41,329 bases of DNA from CAYVUB01 sp964454675 (GTDB taxonomy: Bacteria; Bacteroidota; Bacteroidia; Flavobacteriales; Flavobacteriaceae). Below the pieces are notes generated by a model. That model was given only the letters and a program-made list of their open reading frames with translations, searched no databases and had not been told where the DNA came from. Shown here piece after piece: positions 34,446 through 41,329 of the stretch. A program made the position numbers and the translations under genes. The DNA lies in contig CAYVUB010000022.1 in the NCBI GenBank assembly GCA_964454675.1, positions 1 through 41,329 of the forward strand. Direction: 5' to 3'. How positions within the stretch are numbered: the stretch's first letter is position 1; each line of letters opens with the position of its first letter.

Positions 34446-34810
34446 GCAGTCTTCAGTCTTCAGTAGGCAGTTTTCAGTTGAAGTTTAGTCTTTCAAACGC
34501 CTCTTTCTTCTACAATGAGGATACTTATCCATACGCCAGCTCGCTCCTTCGCTAACCCCGACGGTTCGGGGAGACCACCGGGCTATTTTTTAACGCTCGG
34601 CCGTCTTTAGATAAAGGGAGGTGGCTCATTGAAATGCCATGGAAATGAGACGGAGGGTTTGGTTATCTTAATCAAGATATTTCACAGAGACACGATTAGA
34701 TGCGCAGAGTTTCACTGAGAGATTCTCTTGGCTTGTGGATTTTTATTTCTAATACAAAAAAAGCGAACACTTTCGTGTCCGCCTTTTATACACTAACTAC
34801 ACCCAAAGGG
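34446..34810. repeat. Repeat-rich non-coding stretch
   Basis: 365 bases without a gene. In order it holds cagtcttcagt/cagttttcagt repeats (34446-34490), a GC-rich patch with ccccgacggttcgggg (a short hairpin near 34556-34571), a segment with gataaagggaggtggctcattg, cacagag-like phrases (34681-34725), and the terminator of the gene to the right. It looks like an accumulation of intergenic repeat remnants at an insertion point within the polysaccharide locus. Confidence 0.6.
34755..34782 (-). terminator. Terminator of the conserved orphan gene
   Basis: GCGAACAC (34763-34770), loop TTTC, GTGTCCGC (34775-34782). On the minus strand the 8-bp stem (one G-T wobble, GAAA tetraloop) is followed by seven T, a classical Rho-independent terminator. 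A short T run on the other side could also stop plus-strand transcription. Confidence 0.88.
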
Positions 34811-35560
34811 TTATAACACTTCAACAATTTGCAAGGCATTGAACGACCCATTTTTTAGTGGGTATTGAGTGCCATTGACTTCTTGGAAGAATGCTACTTT
34901 TAATAAGTAGAAACTTTGCCCAGTTCCTGCTGGTGGAGCAGTAGGAGTTAATGTAACCGTTGTGGTGGTTGCATTGATAGGCAGGTTGACTACGTTACTT
35001 AATTGTAGCTCTTTTGCTTTAGTTTGGAAATCCAAATTAAGAAAACCAGCATTAAGTGAGATATGTGTTGCACCCTCAGGAATTTGTAAATGTTGTGCTG
35101 GGATTAAATCACTAATAACTATCTCACCTGTAGTGGTATCTAAACTAAAATCTTTGAGTAACACTTCTTGAATCACTGACTTTCTGTTGAAGTCAAATTC
35201 TTTAAGATGTGTTTTGCCCTCAGGTGTCAAGATGCCTATTGCTACATTTCGTTGCCCTCTTGCTGACGTTAGATCTTCATTTTTGACCTTTATCATCGAT
35301 TGGGTTAGCCGAGACGATAGTTTGCTGTCTTTCGCATTGGAAACTAAATCTTGTATAGCACGTCTTAACAGTTTTCCGCTACTGGCACTGCTGCCAAATT
35401 CGTTATTGTTTTCACGTGTTCTTTCAAAATTAGGATCATTCTTAATCCTATTACCGTCCACACCGCCTTTTGTTCTTAAGCGGTAACCTTCTTCTGTTTT
35501 GTAGAAGTTTACATCGTCTAAAGTACCTCGTACTTTAAACAGGCTTTTATATTTCGCCAT
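34811..35560 (-). CDS. Conserved hypothetical protein of Flavobacteriia (unknown function)
   Basis: 249 residues from the ATG at 35560 (MAKYKSLFKVRGTLDDVNFYK); the longer frame to 35611 adds an unlikely extension. The N-terminus recalls a conserved family of Bacteroidota proteins (KGTxxxxxFYKxxxGYxxRxKGGVDGNRI...FxRTRENxxEFG) of unknown function, then SSGKLLRRAIQDLV. The C-terminal half is beta-rich (NVVNLPINATTTTVTLTPTAPP, SFYLLKVAFFQEVNGTQYPLKN). No signal peptide or membrane helix; highly basic start. It runs against the polysaccharide genes, has its own terminator and a long structured upstream region, so it looks like an independent insertion. Confidence 0.75.
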   Translation of the reverse strand: MAKYKSLFKVRGTLDDVNFYKTEEGYRLRTKGGVDGNRIKNDPNFERTRENNNEFGSSASSGKLLRRAIQDLVSNAKDSKLSSRLTQSMIKVKNEDLTSARGQRNVAIGILTPEGKTHLKEFDFNRKSVIQEVLLKDFSLDTTTGEIVISDLIPAQHLQIPEGATHISLNAGFLNLDFQTKAKELQLSNVVNLPINATTTTVTLTPTAPPAGTGQSFYLLKVAFFQEVNGTQYPLKNGSFNALQIVEVL

Positions 35561-36512
35561 TTTTTTTAAAATATTATGTATGTTTTTGTGACATACTGTT
35601 ATTAAACTCATTGTTATCAGTAAATAGCAACTGTTTGAAGGGCGCGCTTAAGTATGAGCTCCTACTTAAAAATTTCAATACATACAGCCGCTATTTTTGA
35701 ACTGATGAGACAAAGGTATTGGCGTAGATTACTAGTGATTTTTATTTTTCGGCATTTACTAAATTTTTCGTTATATTTTGATAAACAGCGCGTTGTGTTG
35801 TTATTGAGGTAATTTTATAGTTATGATTATTTATGTGGTTATTTGGGTATATTTCGGATTTATCGGGTTTTTAGTACTTTTTCGGGTTTTTAGGCTTAAG
35901 ATAGTGACAGTCTTATACGGCTTATGTACGAGACATCTACGGGACATCTACGGGACTAAATGCGCTTGCGCTAATTACCTCTTTGTATTATATTTAGAAC
36001 TTTATTAAATAGGCTTGGTTCTCGACCTCTCGACTACGCTCGAGGCAGGCATTTTTTGTTTCATTCCATTTCACAAAAAAACACTCGAACTGACATCAGA
36101 CACTAAGAGCTGGGTCTGTAAATGTGTGGCACTTTAAGGATTTTAGTTTGTAAGATATTACAACTATTTAATTTGATTTTTTCTATATGTTGATGGTTTT
36201 GAGGTTTTAATGATAGTGAGGTTATTAACAGTGTGAAATTTATACCAAATATGATTTGATTAGTTATGGTTTGTTTTGATATTAAATTGTTTTTAATTTA
36301 ATGATTTGTAGTTATTTATGTTTGCTTTTGTTGTTTTTTGATAGCCCTAAAATACTAGTAAATTGTTAATAAGTTTGTTTTTTATAATTGATGGTTTATG
36401 TTAATTTCGTTTTTGAGTATTTAACTAACTGATTAAACAACAACCAATAACCTTAAAAATGAAAACATTATGGGAACCACAGAATTGAAGACGAGTAGAA
36501 TATTTATTTTTT
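35561..36512. other. 952-base region without a convincing gene
   Basis: Contains small inverted repeats (GTATG/CATAC near 35578-35597; TTAAGTA/TACTTAA at 35648-35669), a minus-strand TACCTTTG (35718-35711) that fits a -7 box for the orphan gene but lacks a partner -33 element, a tandem pair of the 11-mer gacatctacgg (35932-35953), and a ctcgactacgctcgag hairpin (36027-36042). From about 36120 it is extremely AT-rich with no repeats that I can see. The 61-codon frame at 35823-36008 looks accidental. Confidence 0.5.
35932..35953 (+). repeat. Tandem 11-mer (gacatctacgg x2)
   Basis: Two perfect adjacent copies, with a third partial gac following and a related tacggcttatgtacgagac just before. Intergenic and of unknown role. 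Confidence 0.75.
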
Positions 36513-36731
36513 ATGAAAACGATAGTTATACATACCAAGGATGTAGCGATTATAAAAGGTATAAGCCAAGATACGGCACGACGCCTGTTGCTCACAATTA
36601 AGGATGCCTTTGACAAGAAGCCGCATCAGTCTGTGACTATACGTGAGTTTTGCGAGTATGAAGGTTTGCCTTATGATGAAGTGTTTGCTATGATTAACTC
36701 TTTAACCTATTCCCCAAAAACATCTGCCTAA
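36513..36731 (+). CDS. Small DNA-binding-like protein
   Basis: 72 residues. The first half (TKDVAIIKGISQDTARRLLLTIKDAF) reads as a helix-turn-helix of the excisionase/MerR-like type, and the second (HQSVTIREFCEYEGLPYDEVFAMI) as a second short helix pair. It resembles small flavobacterial proteins of the same pattern often found alone near variable loci. It lies 247 bases before wzm in the same direction, after 900 bases of AT-rich DNA, and may regulate the downstream genes. No tyrosine recombinase or transposase accompanies it here. DNA binding is inferred. Confidence 0.65.
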   Translation: MKTIVIHTKDVAIIKGISQDTARRLLLTIKDAFDKKPHQSVTIREFCEYEGLPYDEVFAMINSLTYSPKTSA

Positions 36732-36837
36732 TACTTAGAAACATTTGTTAGCTCTACTGGTTTCTTATATTTAAGGTTTACTTCTTTTTTCTTTCCACTT
36801 TTGATTTGATTATCATTAGACTTCCTTGTCAACATTC

Positions 36838-36868
<31 letters not shown>

Positions 36869-36977
36869 CTGAGAGGTATTATATTAAGTGATTGTTACTA
36901 ACTATTAATTATTCACTATCCATTCTTAATTATAGTACGATTTCATATATTAGCCTGAAAATTAAAAGCTGTTAATT

Positions 36978-37844
36978 TTGAGTACATCACATCAAGATGA
37001 TTGGTTATATACCATTTCTTCCAAAAACCGTCTTATCGACCTAAATTTCAAAGAAATTTGGCGTTACCGGGATTTATTAATACTGTTTGTAAAGCGTGAT
37101 ATTGTTACCGTTTATAAGCAAACCATTTTGGGGCCATTATGGTATGTTATTCAGCCGTTGTTTACATCAGTGATATTTACTCTGGTGTTTAATAATCTGG
37201 GAAACATCAGCACAGGAGGCATACCGCCGTTTTTATTTAATCTTGCTGGTATTACTGCATGGAACTATTTTAAAGAATGTCTTACAGGAACCAGTGATAC
37301 GTTTAAGAAAAATGAGAATATCTTCGGGAAAGTGTATTTTCCCAGGGTCATTATGCCGATGTCCATAACTATTTCCAATTTGCTCAAGTTTATAATACAG
37401 TTGGGCATTTTTATCGGGTTTTATGTGTATTATGTGAGTACGGGTGTCATGGTTCAGCCTAACAGTACGCTGTTATTGTTCCCTGTATTTATTCTTATGA
37501 TGGCTTTACTGGGTTTGGGTCTGGGGATGATTATATCGTCTATGACCACCAAATACCGGGATATGACTGTTGTGGTCGGGTTTGGCGTGAGTTTGTTAAT
37601 GTACATGTCGGCAGTGCCGTATCCTTTGGCTGAGGCTCAAAAAAAATTCCCGGAATGGGTCGCTAATATTGTCATCTATAATCCTGTATCGCAAATTGTT
37701 GAGGGGTTTCGTTATATGCTGCTGGATACGGGTCAATTTAGCTGGCAGGGTATAGGGTATACATTAATTGTAAGTATCGTTATGTTTTTAGTGGGAATCA
37801 TTATTTTTAACAAAACGGAGAAATCGTTTATAGATACTGTTTAA
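36978..37844 (+). CDS. wzm: ABC-2 polysaccharide export permease (Wzm-like)
   Basis: 288 residues from a TTG start. Six membrane helices with the ABC-2 coupling region: FKEIWRYRDLLILFVKRDIVTVYKQTILGPLWYVIQPLF at the N-terminus is the family signature for O-antigen/teichoic/capsule exporters, as is YNPVSQIVEGFRYMLL near the end. It forms the inner-membrane channel that flips completed undecaprenyl-linked glycan, with the Wzt ATPase encoded next. Its presence alongside a Wza/Wzc set suggests either two exported glycans or a hybrid locus. Confidence 0.92.
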   Translation: MSTSHQDDWLYTISSKNRLIDLNFKEIWRYRDLLILFVKRDIVTVYKQTILGPLWYVIQPLFTSVIFTLVFNNLGNISTGGIPPFLFNLAGITAWNYFKECLTGTSDTFKKNENIFGKVYFPRVIMPMSITISNLLKFIIQLGIFIGFYVYYVSTGVMVQPNSTLLLFPVFILMMALLGLGLGMIISSMTTKYRDMTVVVGFGVSLLMYMSAVPYPLAEAQKKFPEWVANIVIYNPVSQIVEGFRYMLLDTGQFSWQGIGYTLIVSIVMFLVGIIIFNKTEKSFIDTV

Positions 37845-37928
37845 TTCTTTAAATCCCTGAAAGGGACTTTAATATATGAAAGAATAACGATTTAGGATTT
37901 ACGAATAACAAATAACAAATAACGAATT

Positions 37929-39206
37929 TTGGGTACGAAGTCAAATGATATTATACTAAAAGCCGAAAATATCAGCAAGCAATACCGTTTGGGCACGGTA
38001 GGTACAGGTACGTTAAGCCACGACCTTAACCGTTGGTGGTATAAGGTAAGAGGCAAGGAAGACCCGTATTTAAAAATAGGCGAAACCAACGACCGCAGTT
38101 CCAAAGGTAACAGTGATTATGTGTGGGCACTACAAGACATAAATTTTGAAGTACGGCGAGGCGAAGTATTGGGGATTATAGGAAAAAACGGTGCAGGAAA
38201 ATCTACCTTGCTTAAAATACTGTCACGGGTAACCAGCCCTACAACGGGCGAAATCAAAACCAAAGGACGTATAGCTTCTTTACTGGAAGTAGGTACGGGT
38301 TTTCATCCTGAACTTACCGGAAGAGAGAATATTTATTTAAATGGAGCGATTTTGGGGATGACCAAAGCCGAAATCAAAGCTAAAGAAGCCGAGATTATCG
38401 ATTTTAGCGGTTGTGAGCGTTATATTGATACGCCTGTAAAGCGGTATAGCAGCGGGATGCGGGTACGGCTGGCATTTGCGGTAGCAGCGTTTTTAGAACC
38501 CGATATTTTGGTCATTGATGAAGTGCTGGCGGTAGGCGATGCCGAATTTCAGAAAAAAGCTATTGGTAAAATGCAGGACATTAGTAAAACCGACGGGAGA
38601 ACGGTGTTGTTTGTGAGTCATAATATGGCGGCAGTAAAGAGTTTGTGTACGAGGGGAATTGTTTTGGAGAATGGGATGGTGGCTTATGAAGGGGATGTTA
38701 ATGGTGCATTGCTGAAATATAAAGAAATTAGCAGCTGTGAGGTAGAAACTTTTAATTTTGACTTTCATAAAGCAGATTATACAGATGTAAAAATTTCTAA
38801 TTTTAAGATATTAATAAATGATACACCTTCTTTAGAGTGTTATATGGGGGATAATCTGTCTTTTCAGTTTGAAATTTCAAGTAAAATAGATACATCTTAT
38901 ACTTTGAGAGCAGCTGTTTTTGATGAAAACGAAAGTAGAGTTTTAGCTTTTGATTCAAATGACGTAAACGGCGTTTTCGATATAAAAGCCGATGAGATAA
39001 AATTAAATAAATGTATTGTCAGAGATGCTTTAAATATACGAGCAGGAGTATATGATATAAATATTTCTCTACGGAGAGGGTCAATATTATATGATCATAT
39101 TGTTAATGTTTCTAAACTGACAGTACTTGAAAAAGACATATTTGGATACGGGAGATTTTCTTTTTCAGATATGCCGCTTGTATTAAAGAAACATCAATGG
39201 GAATAA
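37929..39206 (+). CDS. wzt: ABC polysaccharide export ATPase with C-terminal glycan-binding domain (Wzt-like)
   Basis: 425 residues from a TTG start. The ATPase half has Walker A GIIGKNGAGKSTLLKIL, LLEVGTGFHPELTGRENIYLNG, signature RYSSGMRVRLAFAVA and Walker B ILVIDEVLAVGDAEFQ. The C-terminal half (about residues 275-425; YTDVKISNFKILINDT...RFSFSDMPLVLKKHQWE) is a Wzt-C beta sandwich, which in family members binds the non-reducing end of the finished glycan. The DNA encoding that half is far more AT-rich than the ATPase half, suggesting a mosaic gene. It overlaps the next start by 10 bases. Confidence 0.93.
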   Translation: MGTKSNDIILKAENISKQYRLGTVGTGTLSHDLNRWWYKVRGKEDPYLKIGETNDRSSKGNSDYVWALQDINFEVRRGEVLGIIGKNGAGKSTLLKILSRVTSPTTGEIKTKGRIASLLEVGTGFHPELTGRENIYLNGAILGMTKAEIKAKEAEIIDFSGCERYIDTPVKRYSSGMRVRLAFAVAAFLEPDILVIDEVLAVGDAEFQKKAIGKMQDISKTDGRTVLFVSHNMAAVKSLCTRGIVLENGMVAYEGDVNGALLKYKEISSCEVETFNFDFHKADYTDVKISNFKILINDTPSLECYMGDNLSFQFEISSKIDTSYTLRAAVFDENESRVLAFDSNDVNGVFDIKADEIKLNKCIVRDALNIRAGVYDINISLRRGSILYDHIVNVSKLTVLEKDIFGYGRFSFSDMPLVLKKHQWE

Positions 39207-41059
39207 ATCAATTTGAAACACATACTCTTATTATTTGGTCAAATGCAATAAGCCAAAAAGAAGTAATTTTTCAAAAATTGCGAAGTTCTTTTACAATAAA
39301 AAGAATTTTTAAAATGCAGTGGGATAAAAATTGTTTTATTAATAATCTTCGTGTTTTTTATTCTCACTCGCAAAAACATTTATCTTCTGAAAAGTATGAT
39401 GAGCTTTTAGAAAAAAAAATAGAACATTGTGGCGATAATGAGTTTTTTTTAGTTGTTTATGAAGATGAAAGCCCTGAATACGAAAACAGGCAAACTTCAA
39501 GCGGAAATCGAAAAGTAAATATCAATGTTTTTGATTTAAAGCAAGAATTAAGGAGAATCACAGGAGGAGGACATAAAATACACACATCAGACAATGTGTT
39601 TGAAAGTAATAAAGATATAACGCTGCTTCTCGGAAAAAACATAAAAGATTTTAATGCTGAATATCCGGACTATTCTGTTGAAGAAAGTATTTATAGTGAT
39701 AATTGTACCGGAGTAGATGGTTTTCAAAATATCAGCCAATTATTTTATGTTCTGAATAATACAATTGATTATGTTGTGATGAGAAACTTTGAATGCTTAC
39801 CTGCCGAATATACTCTTGAAGGTCACGGTGATATTGATTTATTGGTTGAAGATTTGAATTATATAAAATATTTAACTAATGCAAAGCCTGTTTATCCTGA
39901 TTTAAGTTATAGGGTGCATCATATTATCAATATAGATAATTATGATATTCCTTTTGATTTTAGATATATCGGGGATGATTATTATGATATTAAATGGCAA
40001 TTGGAAATTCTAAAGACCAAAAAGGTATTTAAAGACATTATTTATGTCCCGGATAATACAAATCATTTTTATTCGCTGTTATACCATGCTTATGTACAAA
40101 AACCAGCTGTGAAAGATGATTATCACATCAAACTTGAAAAACTGGCAGCATCAATTAATGTATCATATAATAAACAGTTGCCACAAGATAAGGCTAAGGA
40201 ACTTTTAGATGTTTTTTTTAAGGAGAAGCAATATTCATATACTGTTGCAGAAGATAAGACAGTATTTTACAATAGTTTGTTTACTCAAATTAATAAAATC
40301 AATGTTGTTGATTATGGTAGGAAAATCGCTCAATCTCAATGTCGTTATGAAAATCAAGTGTTTTTTTCTGAAGTTTATGAAAAAGAGGACATTATTACGA
40401 AAATTGCTTCAAAGGAAATAATTCTTAATGAGGTAAAATATTTAAAAAAATTAGCTGAAAGTAATTATGTTCCAAAATACATATCACATAACATATTTGA
40501 TGATTATGGAATAATACAAATGGAAAAAATTGAAGGAATTTCAATTGCTTTGGCTTATAAAACCTCTGGGTTTTGGACTAAGAAAAACATCAAAATTTGT
40601 ATAGGTGATGGTTATAAAATTGTAAAATTACTTGCTGTTCATAATATATCGCATAGAGATATTCGTCCCGAAAACTTAATATTTAGAGACAAGAAAGGTA
40701 AAAGACAATTGTATATTATTGATTTTGGATGGGCTGTTGATATTGGCGATAAAAATTCAATTATTCCTTTTGGCTTAGGGTCAAAATATCGATACGGGGA
40801 TGGTAATTTTTCGGATGCTTATTCAATGGGAAAAACCATACTTTTTATAGTTAAATCATTTTCTTTTACAAAACAAACTACTAAAAAACTAATGGGTGTG
40901 CTGCCTGAAAGTTATAAAAATAAAGACATGGTTATAAACGAATTATCAAATTCAATAAATGAAATTAAATATACGTTTGAAGACCATCTTAAACTTTTTT
41001 TAAATAGATACCCCAGATTAAAAAAATTAATGGTAAAAATCAAAAGAGTTTTTATATGA
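39197..41059 (+). CDS. Nucleotidyltransferase-like / protein-kinase-like fusion in the glycan export locus
   Basis: 620 residues, no signal peptide. An N-terminal segment (1-180) has no family I recognise; it includes a striking RRITGGGHKIHTSDN motif near residue 118. A middle part carries GHGDIDLLVED (Asp212, Asp214), the metal-binding start of a nucleotidyltransferase fold. The C-terminal part (about 370-600) is kinase-like: HRDIRPENLIF (His486-Arg-Asp488), then IIDFGWA (Asp509-Phe-Gly). By position after wzt it may cap or decorate the glycan like WbdD (kinase plus methyltransferase) in ABC-type O-antigen systems, but this protein has no visible methyltransferase. Activity inferred. Confidence 0.7.
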   Translation: MGINQFETHTLIIWSNAISQKEVIFQKLRSSFTIKRIFKMQWDKNCFINNLRVFYSHSQKHLSSEKYDELLEKKIEHCGDNEFFLVVYEDESPEYENRQTSSGNRKVNINVFDLKQELRRITGGGHKIHTSDNVFESNKDITLLLGKNIKDFNAEYPDYSVEESIYSDNCTGVDGFQNISQLFYVLNNTIDYVVMRNFECLPAEYTLEGHGDIDLLVEDLNYIKYLTNAKPVYPDLSYRVHHIINIDNYDIPFDFRYIGDDYYDIKWQLEILKTKKVFKDIIYVPDNTNHFYSLLYHAYVQKPAVKDDYHIKLEKLAASINVSYNKQLPQDKAKELLDVFFKEKQYSYTVAEDKTVFYNSLFTQINKINVVDYGRKIAQSQCRYENQVFFSEVYEKEDIITKIASKEIILNEVKYLKKLAESNYVPKYISHNIFDDYGIIQMEKIEGISIALAYKTSGFWTKKNIKICIGDGYKIVKLLAVHNISHRDIRPENLIFRDKKGKRQLYIIDFGWAVDIGDKNSIIPFGLGSKYRYGDGNFSDAYSMGKTILFIVKSFSFTKQTTKKLMGVLPESYKNKDMVINELSNSINEIKYTFEDHLKLFLNRYPRLKKLMVKIKRVFI

Positions 41060-41090
41060 TAAATTTAAAAGCGAGCAAAAGTTATTTTTT

Positions 41091-41329
41091 ATGATTTATT
41101 CAATTATTGTAACACACAATGGCATTCAAAACAATTGGATCAAAAATTGTTTAGATAGTGTTATTCTTTCTACAATTCTGGTGAAAATTATTGTAGTGGA
41201 CAACTGCTCTTCAGACAATACTGTTAATTTTATAGAAAATAACTACCCTGATGTTGTTTTACTGTCTCAAAAAGAAAATCTCGGTTTTGGCAAAGCCAAT
41301 AATATAGGAATCAGTTACGCTCTTGGTCA
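41091..41329 (+). CDS. Family 2 glycosyltransferase, N-terminal part (window edge)
   Basis: The start (ATG at 41091) opens MIYSIIVTHNGIQNNWIKNCLDSV, with IIVVDNCSSDNTVNFIENN and NLGFGKANNIGISYAL, the Rossmann-like nucleotide-binding part of GT2/rhamnosyltransferase-like (GT-A) enzymes. The gene runs off the window after 79 codons. It starts 31 bases after the kinase-like gene in the same AT-rich block and probably builds the glycan exported by Wzm/Wzt. The acceptor and sugar cannot be inferred. Confidence 0.88.
   Translation, partial: MIYSIIVTHNGIQNNWIKNCLDSVILSTILVKIIVVDNCSSDNTVNFIENNYPDVVLLSQKENLGFGKANNIGISYALG

Noticed and set aside
34540..34640. tRNA- or structured-RNA-like GC-rich patch with ccccgacggttcgggg
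   Set aside because: The short stem lacks a cloverleaf or T-loop and does not extend into a stable larger fold by eye; it fits intergenic repeat remnants better.
35823..36008. 61-codon frame on the plus strand
   Set aside because: Composition is AT-rich and runs through tandem repeat words; no ribosome-binding site, no domain and no operon context.
39540..39600. ParB/sulfiredoxin-like nuclease reading of the GGGHKIH segment
   Set aside because: Only a glycine-histidine resemblance; the surrounding strand and helix pattern and the genomic context do not fit ParB.

Overview
The window looks like a draft scaffold from a marine or environmental member of the Bacteroidota, most likely Flavobacteriaceae. 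The evidence is a secreted subtilase with a C-terminal type IX secretion (T9SS) sorting domain, a canonical Bacteroidota promoter (TTTG, 18-base spacer, TATATTTG) in front of the capsule operon, few recognisable Shine-Dalgarno sites, several TTG starts, low GC, and family-typical proteins (DUF2911, a long SecA, the B12 GTPase MeaB). A run of 100 N flanked by the same 55 bases marks an unresolved scaffold join rather than biology. I found no tRNA, rRNA, CRISPR array, transposase or phage gene.

Layout. 1-3.8 kb: T9SS subtilase abutting a nitronate monooxygenase-like flavoprotein, then a convergent secreted beta-propeller protein. 3.8-7.3 kb: a structured non-coding region, then MATE transporter, small acidic protein, PAP2 phosphatase and a sugar-nucleotide epimerase. 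7.3-10.1 kb (minus): DUF2911 protein, MeaB and a GT9 glycosyltransferase. 10.2-12.8 kb: ECF sigma factor, anti-sigma-like membrane protein and a secreted protein with a Pro-Met-rich and coiled-coil insert. 12.9-19.4 kb (minus): secreted hypotheticals, transglutaminase, a small AraC/SDR/DoxX/SnoaL-like group with a repeated candidate operator, and a secreted amidohydrolase. 19.6-28 kb (minus): SecA, DUF2795 protein, PduO-type cobalamin adenosyltransferase, LolD-like ATPase, methyltransferase and ABC-F ATPase. 28-41.3 kb: surface polysaccharide locus.

The polysaccharide locus is the centre of interest. It begins with Wza-like and Wzc-like export proteins, a PglC-like initiating sugar transferase, and a WbpO/TviB plus WbpP/TviC pair predicted to make UDP-GalNAcA. 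It is interrupted by about 2.5 kb of repeats, an orphan conserved protein and a small DNA-binding-like protein, then resumes with Wzm/Wzt, a 620-residue protein joining a nucleotidyltransferase-like segment to a protein-kinase-like domain, and a GT2 enzyme cut by the window edge. GC drops abruptly inside wzt, between its ATPase half and its glycan-binding half. That fits a recombination boundary where serotype-specific DNA starts. The kinase-like protein overlaps wzt and is a candidate glycan-capping or modifying enzyme, by analogy with WbdD of ABC-dependent O-antigen systems. This is an inference from gene order and motifs.

Two further signals stand out: an identical 23-base sequence upstream of both the AraC-family gene and its SDR neighbour, and a 51-base intergenic repeat on both sides of the ABC-F gene.
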